Assembly (NCBI RefSeq): GCF_000621625.1
Contig: NZ_JHXV01000022.1
Coordinates: 1-64,000, forward strand
Length of the DNA: 64,000 bases
Direction of reading: 5' to 3'
Origin: Crocinitomix catalasitica ATCC 23190
GTDB taxonomy: Bacteria; Bacteroidota; Bacteroidia; Flavobacteriales_D; Crocinitomicaceae
Shown: in pieces, positions 45,757 through 54,910 of the stretch
Numbering within the stretch: position 1 is the stretch's first letter
How the letters are laid out: every line of letters starts with the position of its first letter
The notes under the pieces: model-generated
What the model was told of the DNA's origin: nothing
Database searches by the model: none
Seen by the model: the letters and a program-made list of their open reading frames with translations, nothing else
Program-made: the position numbers and the translations under genes

Positions 45757-47298
45757 ATGGGATCGAAATTAGAACTACTAAATCGTAAAAAAGAAGAAGC
45801 CTTAAAAGGAGGTGGAGAAGCAAGAATTGAGTCGCAACATAAAAAGCGAAAATTAACTGCGAGAGAAAGATTAAACTTATTGTTAGATAAAGGTTCATTC
45901 GAGGAAATAGGCATGTTAACTTCTCATAGGTCAACAAACTTTGGTTTAGATAAGCAACAGTTTTTAGGTGATGGAGTAGTAACTGGTTACGGAACAATAC
46001 ACGGTAGACCGATGTATGTTTTTTCTCAAGATTTTACGGTGTTCGGTGGTTCATTAGCTGAGGTACACGCAAAGAAAATTGTTCGAATTATGGATTTATC
46101 ATTACAAAATGGAATTCCAATGATTGGTTTAAATGATTCTGGAGGAGCAAGAATTCAAGAAGGGGTTGTTTCACTTGGAGGTTATGCAGATATTTTTTAT
46201 CGCAATACAATGGCTTCGGGTGTTGTACCACAAATCTCTGCTATAATGGGGCCTTGTGCTGGCGGAGCTGTTTATTCCCCAGCTTTGACAGATTTCATTT
46301 ATATGGTGCAAGATTCATCTTTTATGTTCGTTACAGGACCGAATGTTGTAAAAACGGTGACACATGAGGAAGTAACATCTGAAGAATTAGGTGGTGCTAC
46401 TACGCATGCATCTAAATCGGGTGTTGCGCATTTCGCTGTTGAAAATGATTTAAAATGTATCAATGACCTTAAGAAATTGATGACTTATTTACCGCAGAAT
46501 TGTGAAGAAGCTGCACCGAGTTATCCTTATGAGGCAAAAGATGAAACAAGATTAGATTTAAATTCAATTATTCCAGATAATCCAAATCAACCTTATAATA
46601 TTAAAGATGTCATTAACCAATTGGTTGATGAAGATTCGTTTTACGAAGTACAAGAAACATACGCAGAAAATATTGTGATCGGATTTGCCTTTTTAGCAGG
46701 TAAAAGTATTGGTGTTGTTGCCAATCAACCCGCATTTTTAGCAGGTGTATTAGATAGTAATGCTTCAAACAAGGCCGGTCGCTTTGTTCGTTTTTGTGAT
46801 TCGTTTAACATTCCATTATTAGTCTTAGAAGATGTTCCTGGATTTTTACCTGGTACTGAGCAAGAGTGGAATGGGATTATTAACAATGGAGCAAAATTAT
46901 TGTATGCTTTCTGTGAAGCAACCGTTCCGAGAATTACCGTAATTACGCGTAAGGCTTATGGTGGTGCTTATGATGTAATGAATTCTAAACATATTGGTGC
47001 TGACATGAACTATGCTTGGCCATCTTCTGAAATTGCTGTAATGGGTGCTAAAGGTGCTGCAGAGATTATTTTCAGAAAAGAAATTCAAGAAGCTGCTGAT
47101 CCAGCGGCTAAATTATTAGAAAAAGAAGCTGAGTATGCCGAATTGTTCGCGCATCCTTATAACGCAGCTAAACATGGCTTTATTGATGAGGTAATAGAAC
47201 CATCAGTAACACGAACAAAATTAATTCGTGCATTTGATATGCTAAAAAACAAAGTTTCCCACCTTCCTAAAAAGAAACACGGGAACATTCCTTTGTAA
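45757..47298 (+). CDS. pccB: acyl-CoA carboxylase carboxyltransferase (beta) subunit
   Basis: 513 residues, the usual length. Crotonase-like carboxyltransferase motifs: [68 protein letters not shown], the oxyanion region [20 protein letters not shown], and [19 protein letters not shown]. This matches propionyl-/methylmalonyl-type beta subunits: transfer of the carboxyl group from carboxybiotin to propionyl-CoA or a related acyl-CoA. No biotin carboxylase or biotin carrier gene is adjacent, so the alpha subunit is elsewhere. A terminator follows. Substrate preference cannot be read from sequence. Confidence 0.88.
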   Translation: MGSKLELLNRKKEEALKGGGEARIESQHKKRKLTARERLNLLLDKGSFEEIGMLTSHRSTNFGLDKQQFLGDGVVTGYGTIHGRPMYVFSQDFTVFGGSLAEVHAKKIVRIMDLSLQNGIPMIGLNDSGGARIQEGVVSLGGYADIFYRNTMASGVVPQISAIMGPCAGGAVYSPALTDFIYMVQDSSFMFVTGPNVVKTVTHEEVTSEELGGATTHASKSGVAHFAVENDLKCINDLKKLMTYLPQNCEEAAPSYPYEAKDETRLDLNSIIPDNPNQPYNIKDVINQLVDEDSFYEVQETYAENIVIGFAFLAGKSIGVVANQPAFLAGVLDSNASNKAGRFVRFCDSFNIPLLVLEDVPGFLPGTEQEWNGIINNGAKLLYAFCEATVPRITVITRKAYGGAYDVMNSKHIGADMNYAWPSSEIAVMGAKGAAEIIFRKEIQEAADPAAKLLEKEAEYAELFAHPYNAAKHGFIDEVIEPSVTRTKLIRAFDMLKNKVSHLPKKKHGNIPL

Positions 47299-47321
47299 AA
47301 AAAAATAATTAAACAGTTATT

Positions 47322-47346
47322 AAAGGTGTACTTCTAGTACGCCTTT
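47322..47346 (+). terminator. intrinsic terminator of the carboxyltransferase gene
   Basis: Stem AAAGGTGTAC (47322-47331) with GTACGCCTTT (47337-47346), one wobble pair, five-base loop, then a T run to 47350. It starts 24 bases after the stop codon of the upstream gene. Confidence 0.85.
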
Positions 47347-47399
47347 TTTTATGCGATATAATTCATATTCGCGCTATTATTGGTGTATATGGTCGTAAA

Positions 47400-47438
47400 T
47401 CACCCAGTTGGGTGAGGGTGTTTCATCCATTCGGGTGA
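47400..47438. promoter_or_regulatory. candidate operator: 16-bp palindrome TCACCCA-GT-TGGGTGA plus imperfect second site
   Basis: A perfect 7-bp dyad with a 2-base spacer at 47400-47415 is followed at 47421-47438 by a weaker dyad TTCATCC-ATTC-GGGTGAA. It lies 85-125 bases upstream of the ATG at 47524. The same perfect dyad occurs once more in the window, upstream of the gene at 48332. Probably the site of a dimeric regulator; which one is unknown. Confidence 0.55.
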
Positions 47439-47523
47439 AGAAAAACCATGTTGTTGTTCATAGTTTTGTAGGGTAGTTAAATGGTGAAGGTCATCATTTA
47501 TTTAAACACTAAATTTTTTATAT

Positions 47524-48033
47524 ATGAAAACAATTACATTAATTATCGCCGCAAGTTTAACAATGTTATCTTTTGTAGGTCCAGAACCAACAATTAATCA
47601 TAAATCTACTCATGTGGAAGAAATAGAAATGTCAAATGCAATTAACAGAGGAAAAAAACAGGTTTTTAAAGTGAGTGTGCAAATTGGACGGAAAAAAAAG
47701 GGATGTACAGGGTTCGGTATCTGTAAACTTCAAGTTGCTATAGATTTAAAAGTTGTTGGTGAAATGATCATGGCTCATCCTTATGTTTTGGTGGATGATA
47801 TTGTAGGTCTCGAATTTATTAAAGATGAAGGAACGATGTCAAAGGAAGTTGTTCAAAGTTTAAATAATGGAAAATTTATTATGGAAGAAGGCTTTCAAAC
47901 TAAATTAGTGATAAACAAAGAAGATTCTAAAAGGTGGAATATAGAGGAGGGAACTGCCTTGAAAATGGATTGGCCAAAAGGTATTTATAAGGCGACAAAA
48001 ACCGAAAAAGGTTGGTTGGTAACAAGACCTTAA
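47524..48033 (+). CDS. hypothetical secreted basic protein
   Basis: 169 residues. The N-terminus is signal-like (MKTITLIIAASLTMLSFVG). The mature part begins with a flexible stretch, then a Lys-rich segment with a Cys pair (RKKKGCTGFGICKLQ) and mixed beta/alpha sequence ending GIYKATKTEKGWLVTRP. I recognise no family. It carries the palindrome of 47400-47415 in its upstream region, and a strong terminator-like hairpin follows at 48116-48151, so it is a single-gene unit probably co-regulated with the GLPGLI/receptor operon. Confidence 0.7.
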   Translation: MKTITLIIAASLTMLSFVGPEPTINHKSTHVEEIEMSNAINRGKKQVFKVSVQIGRKKKGCTGFGICKLQVAIDLKVVGEMIMAHPYVLVDDIVGLEFIKDEGTMSKEVVQSLNNGKFIMEEGFQTKLVINKEDSKRWNIEEGTALKMDWPKGIYKATKTEKGWLVTRP

Positions 48034-48115
48034 TAAATAACCCTAAAACAGCAGATTTTCTTCATAACTAAAGTCTCCTATCAATACTCGATTAACTGAG
48101 GAGCTTGGATTCAAT

Positions 48116-48151
48116 AAAAAAGTCGCATCAACGTTTTGATGCGACTTTTTT
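48116..48151. terminator. strong intrinsic terminator
   Basis: A perfect 16-bp stem (AAAAAAGTCGCATCAA at 48116-48131 and its complement at 48136-48151) with a CGTT loop. The A and T runs make it usable in both directions. It closes the unit of the gene at 47524, 83 bases after its stop. Confidence 0.9.
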
Positions 48152-48221
48152 GATTTACGAGATTAAGCTTCAGTTATGAATCGAAACCGCGGCAATGTAG
48201 CGTTTAGGACATTTTTAGACT

Positions 48222-48237
48222 TCACCCAAATGGGTGA
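48222..48237. promoter_or_regulatory. candidate operator: 16-bp palindrome TCACCCA-AA-TGGGTGA
   Basis: Same half-sites and spacing as at 47400-47415, lying 95 bases before the ATG of the GLPGLI gene. Conservation of both 7-base arms with a different 2-base spacer argues for a protein-binding site rather than chance. Confidence 0.6.
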
Positions 48238-48331
48238 TTTCTTTATTTTTTACCTTTTATAATATTTCTTTTACAATCTGTTTAAACCTTCTATACTTTC
48301 GTTTGTCTAATCGTTACCAATTAATTATAAA

Positions 48332-49093
48332 ATGAAAAATATACTCGTATTAATAACCCTTCTAGTTTTTACAACTGGCTTTTCGCAAGTGTCTGGAGAG
48401 TTTATTTATAATGTGAAAGAAAATGTTCACAGTAAATTACCACCAGGACCAAGAGGGGATAGAATGAAAGAATTTGTGCCTGAATTTGTAGATGTCAGCA
48501 CAAGGTTATTGGTCAATATAGAAGCTTCACTTTATTCGAATATCATTGATACGATTCAGCCTGATTTAAGTCAAGAAGATGACCGAATGGCGAGAATGAA
48601 AAAAAGATTAGCACCAGCGAATGACATCGTTTTTATGGATATTGAAAATGGTTTAGTTGTTCAGAAAAAAGAATTTATGGATAAGGTTTTTCTGATTAAA
48701 GATTCGATTGGATTAAGCAATTGGAAATTAACTGGAGAAATGAAGGAAGTTGGAGGGTTGAATTGTCTGGAAGCTGTTTTTATCCCAAAAGAAGATGATA
48801 CCACTACAGTAACTGCTTGGTTTGCGCCAGAGATTGCAACAAATGCTGGTCCTGCTGGATTTGGTGGTTTGCCAGGCTTAGTGGTTTATTTAAATATAAA
48901 TGACGGTCAAACCGTGATAAGTTTGGTGAGCCAAATTATGCGTGAAGTGAAGTCTAAAGAAATTAATATTCCAAATAAAGGTAAGGTAGTAACGCAAGAA
49001 GAGTATGATGATCTTGTGAAGAAGAAAATGGAGCAAATGAAAAAACAAATGGAAGGCCGTAGCGGACCAGGAGGCGGACCACCAAGACATTAA
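48332..49093 (+). CDS. GLPGLI family protein
   Basis: 253 residues. Signal peptide 1-19 (TTGFSQ). The family signature is near residue 177 (GFGGLPGLVVYL), preceded by VTAWFAPEIATNAGPAG and by WKLTGEMKEVGGLNCLEA. The C-terminal tail is rich in Lys/Met/Gly (KKMEQMKKQMEGRSGPGGG). GLPGLI proteins are periplasmic or secreted, commonly sit beside TonB-receptor-like barrels as here (36-base gap), and have no established biochemical role. Upstream lie the palindrome at 48222-48237 and the terminator at 48116-48151. Confidence 0.88.
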   Translation: MKNILVLITLLVFTTGFSQVSGEFIYNVKENVHSKLPPGPRGDRMKEFVPEFVDVSTRLLVNIEASLYSNIIDTIQPDLSQEDDRMARMKKRLAPANDIVFMDIENGLVVQKKEFMDKVFLIKDSIGLSNWKLTGEMKEVGGLNCLEAVFIPKEDDTTTVTAWFAPEIATNAGPAGFGGLPGLVVYLNINDGQTVISLVSQIMREVKSKEINIPNKGKVVTQEEYDDLVKKKMEQMKKQMEGRSGPGGGPPRH

Positions 49094-49129
49094 TCAATTA
49101 GCATCTCTTAAAAACATTATACGCAATTC

Positions 49130-51847
49130 ATGAAAAACTTATTATTAATAATCGCATTGTTGTTCTTGTCTGTATCATTCGGGCAATCATCTAAAATTAC
49201 AGGAGCATTGTACAGTAATGATACAGAATCTATTCCCGGTGCATCTGTTATGTTAATAGGAGCAAAGGATTCAATACTTAAATCGTATGCGATTACGAAC
49301 TCAATTGGTGAGTTTAGTTTAGCGAATATTAAATCGGGTGATTATATTGTTAAAGCTTCTTTTTTTGGTTTTAAACCGTTCGAACGCAATGTGCAAGTGG
49401 CCGGTGACGGACAACCTGTTGATCTCGGTAAAATTATACTCGAAGCTAAAATGCTAAATGAGGTCGTAGTAGAAGGACAATACATTCCAATTGAAATAAA
49501 AGGGGATACCATTCAATACGATGCGCGTGCTTTTGAAACGAAAGAACATGATGTCGTTGAGGATTTATTAAAACAATTACCAGGTGTGGTTGTCGCAGAA
49601 GACGGTTCAATTGAAGTGCAAGGAAAGAAAGTAGAGAAAATTCTGGTAGATGGAGAAGAGTTTTTTGGAAATGATGCAACGATAACAACAAAGAATTTGC
49701 CTGCCAAAGCGGTTGAGAAAGTACAAGTTTATGATAAACAATCTGACATGGCTGAATTTACTGGTGTTGATGATGGATCGGAATCACCAACGATTAATTT
49801 GAAGTTAAAAGCAGACCATAAAAAGGGCATGTTTGGTTCTGTTGAAGGTGGATTGGGTGCTGATGTGCCTTACCAAGATTTAGTGAGATACCAATCTAAA
49901 GCGAATGTGCATTGGTTTAAAGATAAGATTCAATTTTCTGCAATTGCGATGTCGAATAATGTCAATGAAACTGGATTTAATTATTCTGATTATCAAAATT
50001 TCTCTGGTGGTGGAGGTGGCAGAATTGGAGGGAGTGGCTTTCAGTCTTCTGGTCTACCAATTAACAATAGCAGCAATTCGGGATACCAGAATACACATGC
50101 GGTTGGTTTGAATTTTAATTATAAACCATCGAAACAAACCATTTTTAATACGTCGTTATTTTTAACAGACTTCATCAAGTCTTACGACAAAACATTAACA
50201 AGAGAGACTTATTATACAGATTCCTCTTTGGTAACAGACGAATTGGTCAATCAGCAAAGTAATATTTTAGAAAATAAAGGGACCATTCATTTTGAGCAAA
50301 AATTTGATACGACTCAATTTTTAAATATCGATATTAATGGGTCATGGGAAAACACTGATTATAACAATCAAAGTACAGTTGAAAATTATAATGGAATTGG
50401 CGCTTTAGGAAGTGTCTTTAATACAGTTTTAGATCAGAATAGTTTTAATTACGACCTGTCAGGTTCTGCAAATTATCGTAAAAAGTTCTTGAAAGCTGGC
50501 AGAAATACTGGTGGGGGAATTAGTTATTCAACAAGTAATGACGATGAATCAACAACGTTAGATTATTTGACAACACTTTATTTAGTTGGCCTTTCTAATG
50601 ATTTCTTAACAAATCAAAGCCAGTTTACAAAGTTAAATTCGAATAATTTATCGGCGAATTGGTTGTGGTCAGAACCCATTTCTAAGAATCAATTAATTCA
50701 ACTAAAATATACGTTCAGTAATGCAAATTCCTCTAGAAATAAAGAAGTGTTTGATCAAACAGAGATAGAGATTTTTAATCCAGGTTTATCTGCTGTGGGC
50801 GACTATACGCAAACTGCACATGACATTGATTTCGATCATAAAGTGATTCTAACGAATCTTAAAACAACAGTTGGGGCAGCATATAAGAACTTGACATTGT
50901 CGGGGGAAGACATACTTGTTAATCCTGTAAAATTCGATTATATCTTACCCGCAGCAACAATAAACTGGGATGCGACAAAACAAAGTAATTTAAGGTTGAG
51001 CTATAATACTTCTATTACTGCGCCTACATTAGATCAATTGCAACCTTTGCCAAACAATACCAACCCTTCGGAAGTGGTTTTAGGGAACGCTGCATTAGAG
51101 CCGGAATACAATCATACAGTTCAAATGCGTTTTAGACGATTCAGTCAATTTAACTTCACTTATTTATTTGCATCTATAACCGGTAATTATGTAAAGGATA
51201 ATATCACTTATTCGCAAAATATAAATGAGTTTTATGTTAAGGAAATCATTCCTCAGAATTTAGGTGACGAAAAAAGTTTGTCTGCAAATGTTGCTTTCGG
51301 AACTTCTTTATATCCTATTAAATCGAAGTTTCACTTATCAGGGAATGCTTCTGTATCGAATGGTTTGGTGAATTTAAACGGGAATCAAGATGAATATACT
51401 TCGTATTATTTCCAACCGAACTTTTCTGTAGAGAATATCTCTAAAAAAGTAGTGAGTTTGAAAGCTGGGGTAGCCTATACTTATTCAATCAATAATTATT
51501 TAGAGAATGAATCCTTCAACAATACATATAGCAACTTTAACTATTATGGAGATGTTGAATTTAAGATTAAGGATCGATGGGAAATTGGAACAGATTTACA
51601 ACATTATTTCTACCCAGATTTTGAAACAAATTCGCAGTTGATAAGATGGAATGCAAGTATTGGTGTGAATTTATTGAAGGCTAAAACTTTGCAAGTGTAT
51701 GTGAAAGGTGTCGATTTATTGAATCAAAATACAGGAATAAGTCAATATTATACGCAGAATATTTATGAGCAATCTGTGACGCAAACTTTGGGTAGATATG
51801 TATTGGTTGGATTAAAATATTCGTTCCAAAAAATGGGAGCGAAATAA
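49130..51847 (+). CDS. TonB-dependent-receptor-like outer-membrane protein
   Basis: 905 residues. Signal peptide 1-19 (SVSFGQ). Residues ~20-105 form a carboxypeptidase-regulatory-like domain (ITGALYSNDTESIPGASVML). A plug-like region follows (LLKQLPGVVVAEDGSIEVQG, KILVDGEEFFGND, TKNLPAKAVEKVQVYDKQSD). The rest is a large C-terminal barrel of the outer-membrane-protein beta-barrel family with alternating strands and a closing YVLVGLKYSFQKMG. I see no classical N-terminal TonB box. Outer membrane. Operon with the upstream GLPGLI gene, and under the same candidate palindrome. Substrate unknown. Confidence 0.86.
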   Translation: MKNLLLIIALLFLSVSFGQSSKITGALYSNDTESIPGASVMLIGAKDSILKSYAITNSIGEFSLANIKSGDYIVKASFFGFKPFERNVQVAGDGQPVDLGKIILEAKMLNEVVVEGQYIPIEIKGDTIQYDARAFETKEHDVVEDLLKQLPGVVVAEDGSIEVQGKKVEKILVDGEEFFGNDATITTKNLPAKAVEKVQVYDKQSDMAEFTGVDDGSESPTINLKLKADHKKGMFGSVEGGLGADVPYQDLVRYQSKANVHWFKDKIQFSAIAMSNNVNETGFNYSDYQNFSGGGGGRIGGSGFQSSGLPINNSSNSGYQNTHAVGLNFNYKPSKQTIFNTSLFLTDFIKSYDKTLTRETYYTDSSLVTDELVNQQSNILENKGTIHFEQKFDTTQFLNIDINGSWENTDYNNQSTVENYNGIGALGSVFNTVLDQNSFNYDLSGSANYRKKFLKAGRNTGGGISYSTSNDDESTTLDYLTTLYLVGLSNDFLTNQSQFTKLNSNNLSANWLWSEPISKNQLIQLKYTFSNANSSRNKEVFDQTEIEIFNPGLSAVGDYTQTAHDIDFDHKVILTNLKTTVGAAYKNLTLSGEDILVNPVKFDYILPAATINWDATKQSNLRLSYNTSITAPTLDQLQPLPNNTNPSEVVLGNAALEPEYNHTVQMRFRRFSQFNFTYLFASITGNYVKDNITYSQNINEFYVKEIIPQNLGDEKSLSANVAFGTSLYPIKSKFHLSGNASVSNGLVNLNGNQDEYTSYYFQPNFSVENISKKVVSLKAGVAYTYSINNYLENESFNNTYSNFNYYGDVEFKIKDRWEIGTDLQHYFYPDFETNSQLIRWNASIGVNLLKAKTLQVYVKGVDLLNQNTGISQYYTQNIYEQSVTQTLGRYVLVGLKYSFQKMGAK

Positions 51848-51880
51848 GATTTAGCTTATCTTGAAGGAAATATTGTATTT

Positions 51881-52117
51881 ATGGGTTGGGTTGAAAAAAA
51901 TGATAAGTTGGTTAAGACATTCGAAATGGAATCGTTCTCGGATATTATCAATCGTTTAAATGCTTTAGCTGAAGTTGCAAATGAAATGAACCATCATCCG
52001 GATTTTGAAGTATTCGGTTACAAGCAAATCAAGTTCGCATTAAGAACACATGACGCGAATTCTATAACGGATACAGACTATCAATTGGCAAAGGAGATTG
52101 ATGCTATTTTTGAATAG
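51881..52117 (+). CDS. phhB: 4a-hydroxytetrahydrobiopterin dehydratase (pterin carbinolamine dehydratase)
   Basis: 78 residues, shorter at the N-terminus than the ~100-residue norm. The active-site signature is intact: NEMNHHPDFEVFGYKQIKF with His38 and His39, then RTHDANSITDTDYQLAKEID. It dehydrates 4a-hydroxytetrahydrobiopterin to regenerate the cofactor of phenylalanine hydroxylase. Cytoplasmic. It starts 33 bases after the receptor gene and may be read through from it. No phenylalanine hydroxylase gene is in the window. Confidence 0.85.
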   Translation: MGWVEKNDKLVKTFEMESFSDIINRLNALAEVANEMNHHPDFEVFGYKQIKFALRTHDANSITDTDYQLAKEIDAIFE

Positions 52118-52141
52118 ATAATCGTTTGATAAATATAGGTT

Positions 52142-52807
52142 CTAATAAAAGAGTTCAACGATATTGTTAACATCTTCGTGCACGGTGTAACTGAATGGAA
52201 TGACGTCAGTGATGCCATCTTTTGTCACTTCCATTAAGATTTCATAATCTCCAGCAGGGAATTGCACAGGACCAGATATTTGATCGAAACAACCAGTGAA
52301 TGGGATCGGATTCCACCTGCCAAATTCAGCATCAATAAGCGTATGACGTCTTTTATAAATCATTGAATTTGACTCACTAGTACAAGCTGTATTTTTGAAA
52401 TGATAAGTGACGTCACACATGGGCAGAACTGGAATTTCTATGTGATTTTTTTCAAATTTATCTATTACAAATTCAAAGTAGTCGCCTTCGTAGAAGTAAA
52501 CTTCTGTTAAGAAAGGAAAGCGCATAATAGTCACCCAATTCGATAAACGTTTTGATTTAAAATTGATATCCGCCTTACCATTTTCTAAACTTCCTTCAGT
52601 TATCTCTTTTATTTCTGAACCTGATAATTCAGTATACGAACCTCTGGATTGAAAAATTTCATACTGCGCACCATCAATACCTTCGCCTGTTCTCATATCG
52701 TACATAAATACAGTCAGATCAGTTTTACCGCTTATGATTTTCTTTTTACAAGCTGTAATGGTTTGGGTTGAAATCAATAAAAGACAGATTAAAGTTAGAT
52801 TTTTCAC
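52142..52807 (-). CDS. hypothetical lipoprotein
   Basis: 221 residues with a lipoprotein signal (LLISTQTITAC, Cys20, followed by basic KKK). The mature part begins like a carboxypeptidase-regulatory-like/SusF-like beta domain (TDLTVFMYDMRTGEGIDGAQ) and has Cys residues at CDVTYHFKNTAC and TGCFDQ. No specific family recognised. Convergent with the pterin dehydratase gene; its promoter lies in 52808-52950. Confidence 0.7.
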   Translation of the reverse strand: MKNLTLICLLLISTQTITACKKKIISGKTDLTVFMYDMRTGEGIDGAQYEIFQSRGSYTELSGSEIKEITEGSLENGKADINFKSKRLSNWVTIMRFPFLTEVYFYEGDYFEFVIDKFEKNHIEIPVLPMCDVTYHFKNTACTSESNSMIYKRRHTLIDAEFGRWNPIPFTGCFDQISGPVQFPAGDYEILMEVTKDGITDVIPFSYTVHEDVNNIVELFY

Positions 52808-52906
52808 AATTTAAAATTAAACTAAAATTGGGGTTTGCGCAAGTTTTAAGGACGTCAAACCCACTATTCTAAAATTTAGAATACAATTATTCTGAATAAA
52901 ATTGTT

Positions 52907-52939
52907 TTTTCGTTTTCAATACTTCTTATGAAAAGAAAC
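52907..52939 (+). promoter_or_regulatory. duplicate of the sigma-factor leader/promoter region
   Basis: 33 bases here match 54303-54335, directly upstream of the sigma-factor start, with only four mismatches (TTTTCGTTTTCA opening and GAAAGAAAC-type close). Here it stands immediately before the tandem array at 52954 with no gene behind it. It may be a promoter copy separated from the sigma gene by array expansion. Confidence 0.45.
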
Positions 52940-52953
52940 TTTCACTAATAGTT

Positions 52954-53960
52954 GCCGGGCGATTGTATCGTATGGCTTTTAGTAAAAAGCTAGGGATAAG
53001 TTGGTGGATTAATTTTGTTTAAACTCCACTAACCACGCGATGCAATCACGCGGGATCCTCAAGGAATAATTTTGGAGGTTTTCTTTTCGGAGCCAAGTAG
53101 AGGAATATAGCGTCTTTTGGCAGCTATCTTTTCCTCGAAACTTATTAGTTTAATCTATTTCGCTGCCGCGCGATTGTATCGGGTGGCTTTTAGTTATTCG
53201 CTAGGGATAAGTTGGTGGATTAATTTTGTTTAAACTCCACTAACCACGCGATGCAATCACGCGGGATCCTCAAGGAATAATTTTGGAGGTTTTCTTTTCG
53301 GAGCCAAGTAGAGGAATATAGCGTCTTTTGGCAGCTATCTTTTCCTCGAAACTTAATACTTTAATCTATTTCGCTGCCGGGCGATTGTATCGCGTGGCTT
53401 TTAGTTAATAGCAAGGGATAAATCCGAGAAATAATTTTTATTCAAATTCCCGTAACCACGCGATGCAATCGCGCGGGATCCTCAAGGAATAATGTTTTTT
53501 GGAGGTTATCTTTTCGGAACCGAGTAGAGGAATAAAGATTCTTTAGGCTACTATTTTTTACTCGAAACTTATTAGTTTAATCTATTTCGCTGCCGCGCGA
53601 TTGTATCGGGTGGCTTTTAGTTATTCGCTAGGGATAAGTTGGTGGATTAATTTTGTTTAAACTCCACTAACCACGCGATGCAATCACGCGGGATCCTCAA
53701 GGAATAATTTTGGAGGTTTTCTTTTCGGAGCCAAGTAGAGGAATATAGCGTCTTTTGGCAGCTATCTTTTCCTCGAAACTTATTAGTTTAATCTATTTCG
53801 CTGCCGCGCGATTGTATCGCGTGGCTTTTAGTTATTAGCAAGGGATAAGTCGACGAATTAATTTTGTTTAAACTCCCATAACCACGCTATGCAATCGCGC
53901 GGGATCCTCAAGTAATAATGTTTTTTGGAGGTTTTCTTTTCGGAGCCGAGTAGAGGAAAA
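52954..53960. repeat. element A: five tandem ~211-bp units, each with a long inverted repeat
   Basis: Units begin at 52954, 53165, 53376, 53592 and 53803 (periods 211, 211, 216, 211). Each opens with GCCGCGCGATTGTATCGCGTGG (or close variants) and, about 56 bases on, carries the inverse CCACGCGATGCAATCGCGCGG, able to form a ~22-bp stem. The spacer AGGGATAAG, the GGGATCCTCAAGGAATAAT segment and a GGAGGTTTTCTTTTCGGAGCC stretch follow. Arm changes between units largely preserve pairing. One further copy lies at 57592-57745. No coding capacity. The rest of the gap to 54339 holds only element B and a short TGAGCGTCAGTCGAAGGG repeat near 54010. Confidence 0.9.
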
Positions 53961-54106
53961 GATGACCCATTGTCGAGGTAAGGTGAGTAATTGACCCTGC
54001 ACCGCCCTGAGCGTCAGTCGAAGGGTAGGGTCACATATTCCCCTCTTGTGAATATCAATATTTAGGAGGACTATAAAAAATCTATTTATAACTCAACCCC
54101 ACTTCT

Positions 54107-54219
54107 CGCGTTAGCGATAGCAGTGGATATCCTTTTTGTTCTGTCCGCTATAGCGGTATGGACAAAAAGATAAGAACGAATAGCGCGACCCCGCACCTGC
54201 GGGGTAACGCCCAAAAAAT
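54107..54219 (+). repeat. dispersed element B, copy 2
   Basis: GCGTTAGCGATAGCAGTGG and GATATCC, then a hairpin (TTTTTGTTCTGTCCGC with GTATGGACAAAAA), GATAAGAACGAATAGCGCG, and a second hairpin CCCCGCACCTGCGGGG followed by TAACGCCCAA. It sits 120 bases upstream of the sigma gene. The closest relative is the copy at 57781. Confidence 0.8.
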
Positions 54220-54339
54220 TATAATGAATACACTTACCTCGGGTGCATTATAAGAGTCTTTACTCTTTAGTGTTTACTCTTTTTTCTTTAAAAAAAGTTA
54301 CCTTTTCGTTTTCATTACATCTTAGGGAAAGAAACAAAA

Positions 54340-54906
54340 ATGAATCAAACAAAAATTATAGAACAATTGAAAAGTGGGAAGCAAGAAAGGGCTTTTACAC
54401 AATTGTACCGTTATTACCCTAAGATTGAAAAGCATATTATAATCAATTCAGGATCTAAAGAAGAGGCTTTGGATATTTTTCAAGAAGGATTAATTGTCTT
54501 GTTTAATAAGGCAAAAACAATCACTAAAAATGACAATGTACAGATTGGCGGCTTTTTAATTAATACCTGCAAACTATTATGGAGTAATGAGCTCCGTAAG
54601 AAAAATGTACGAAAAGGATCAGGTGATACAGCACTAAAAGATTTAGCTTATCAAGATGAAATAGAAAATCAACTCATAAAAGAAAGTAGATTCAAGATTA
54701 TTGATGAAGTATTAAAACAACTCGGAGAAAAATGTAAAAACATATTAGCCGCTTTTTATTATAAGCAACTGTCGATGGACGCAATAGCCAAAAAGTTTGG
54801 GTATAAATCGGTACAATCTGCCAAAACACAGAAATTCAAATGCATGGAATCTGCACGCGAATTATCAAAGGCAATTGAGAACCAAAATTTAAACCTTAAA
54901 AACTAG
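54340..54906 (+). CDS. sigma-70 family (ECF-type) RNA polymerase sigma factor
   Basis: 188 residues. Sigma region 2 at ~15-95 (AFTQLYRYYP, EALDIFQEGLIVLFNKA, LINTCKLLWSNELRKK) and region 4 at ~125-180 with a helix-turn-helix (LSMDAIAKKFGYKSVQSAKT). No region 1 or 3, as in ECF factors. It is followed after 4 bases by a membrane protein with an anti-sigma-like N-terminus, so the pair is probably a sigma/anti-sigma unit. The leader at 54303-54335 is duplicated at 52907-52939. The unit is bracketed by elements A and B. Confidence 0.88.
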   Translation: MNQTKIIEQLKSGKQERAFTQLYRYYPKIEKHIIINSGSKEEALDIFQEGLIVLFNKAKTITKNDNVQIGGFLINTCKLLWSNELRKKNVRKGSGDTALKDLAYQDEIENQLIKESRFKIIDEVLKQLGEKCKNILAAFYYKQLSMDAIAKKFGYKSVQSAKTQKFKCMESARELSKAIENQNLNLKN

Positions 54907-54910
54907 AACC

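Noticed and set aside
45677-45997. 106-residue minus-strand ORF over the carboxyltransferase start
   Set aside because: Overlaps the strongly supported carboxyltransferase gene; low-complexity Leu-rich shadow.
52954-53960. CRISPR array
   Set aside because: Periods are ~211 bases with whole units conserved and no unique spacers; each unit has its own long inverted repeat. No cas gene is present.
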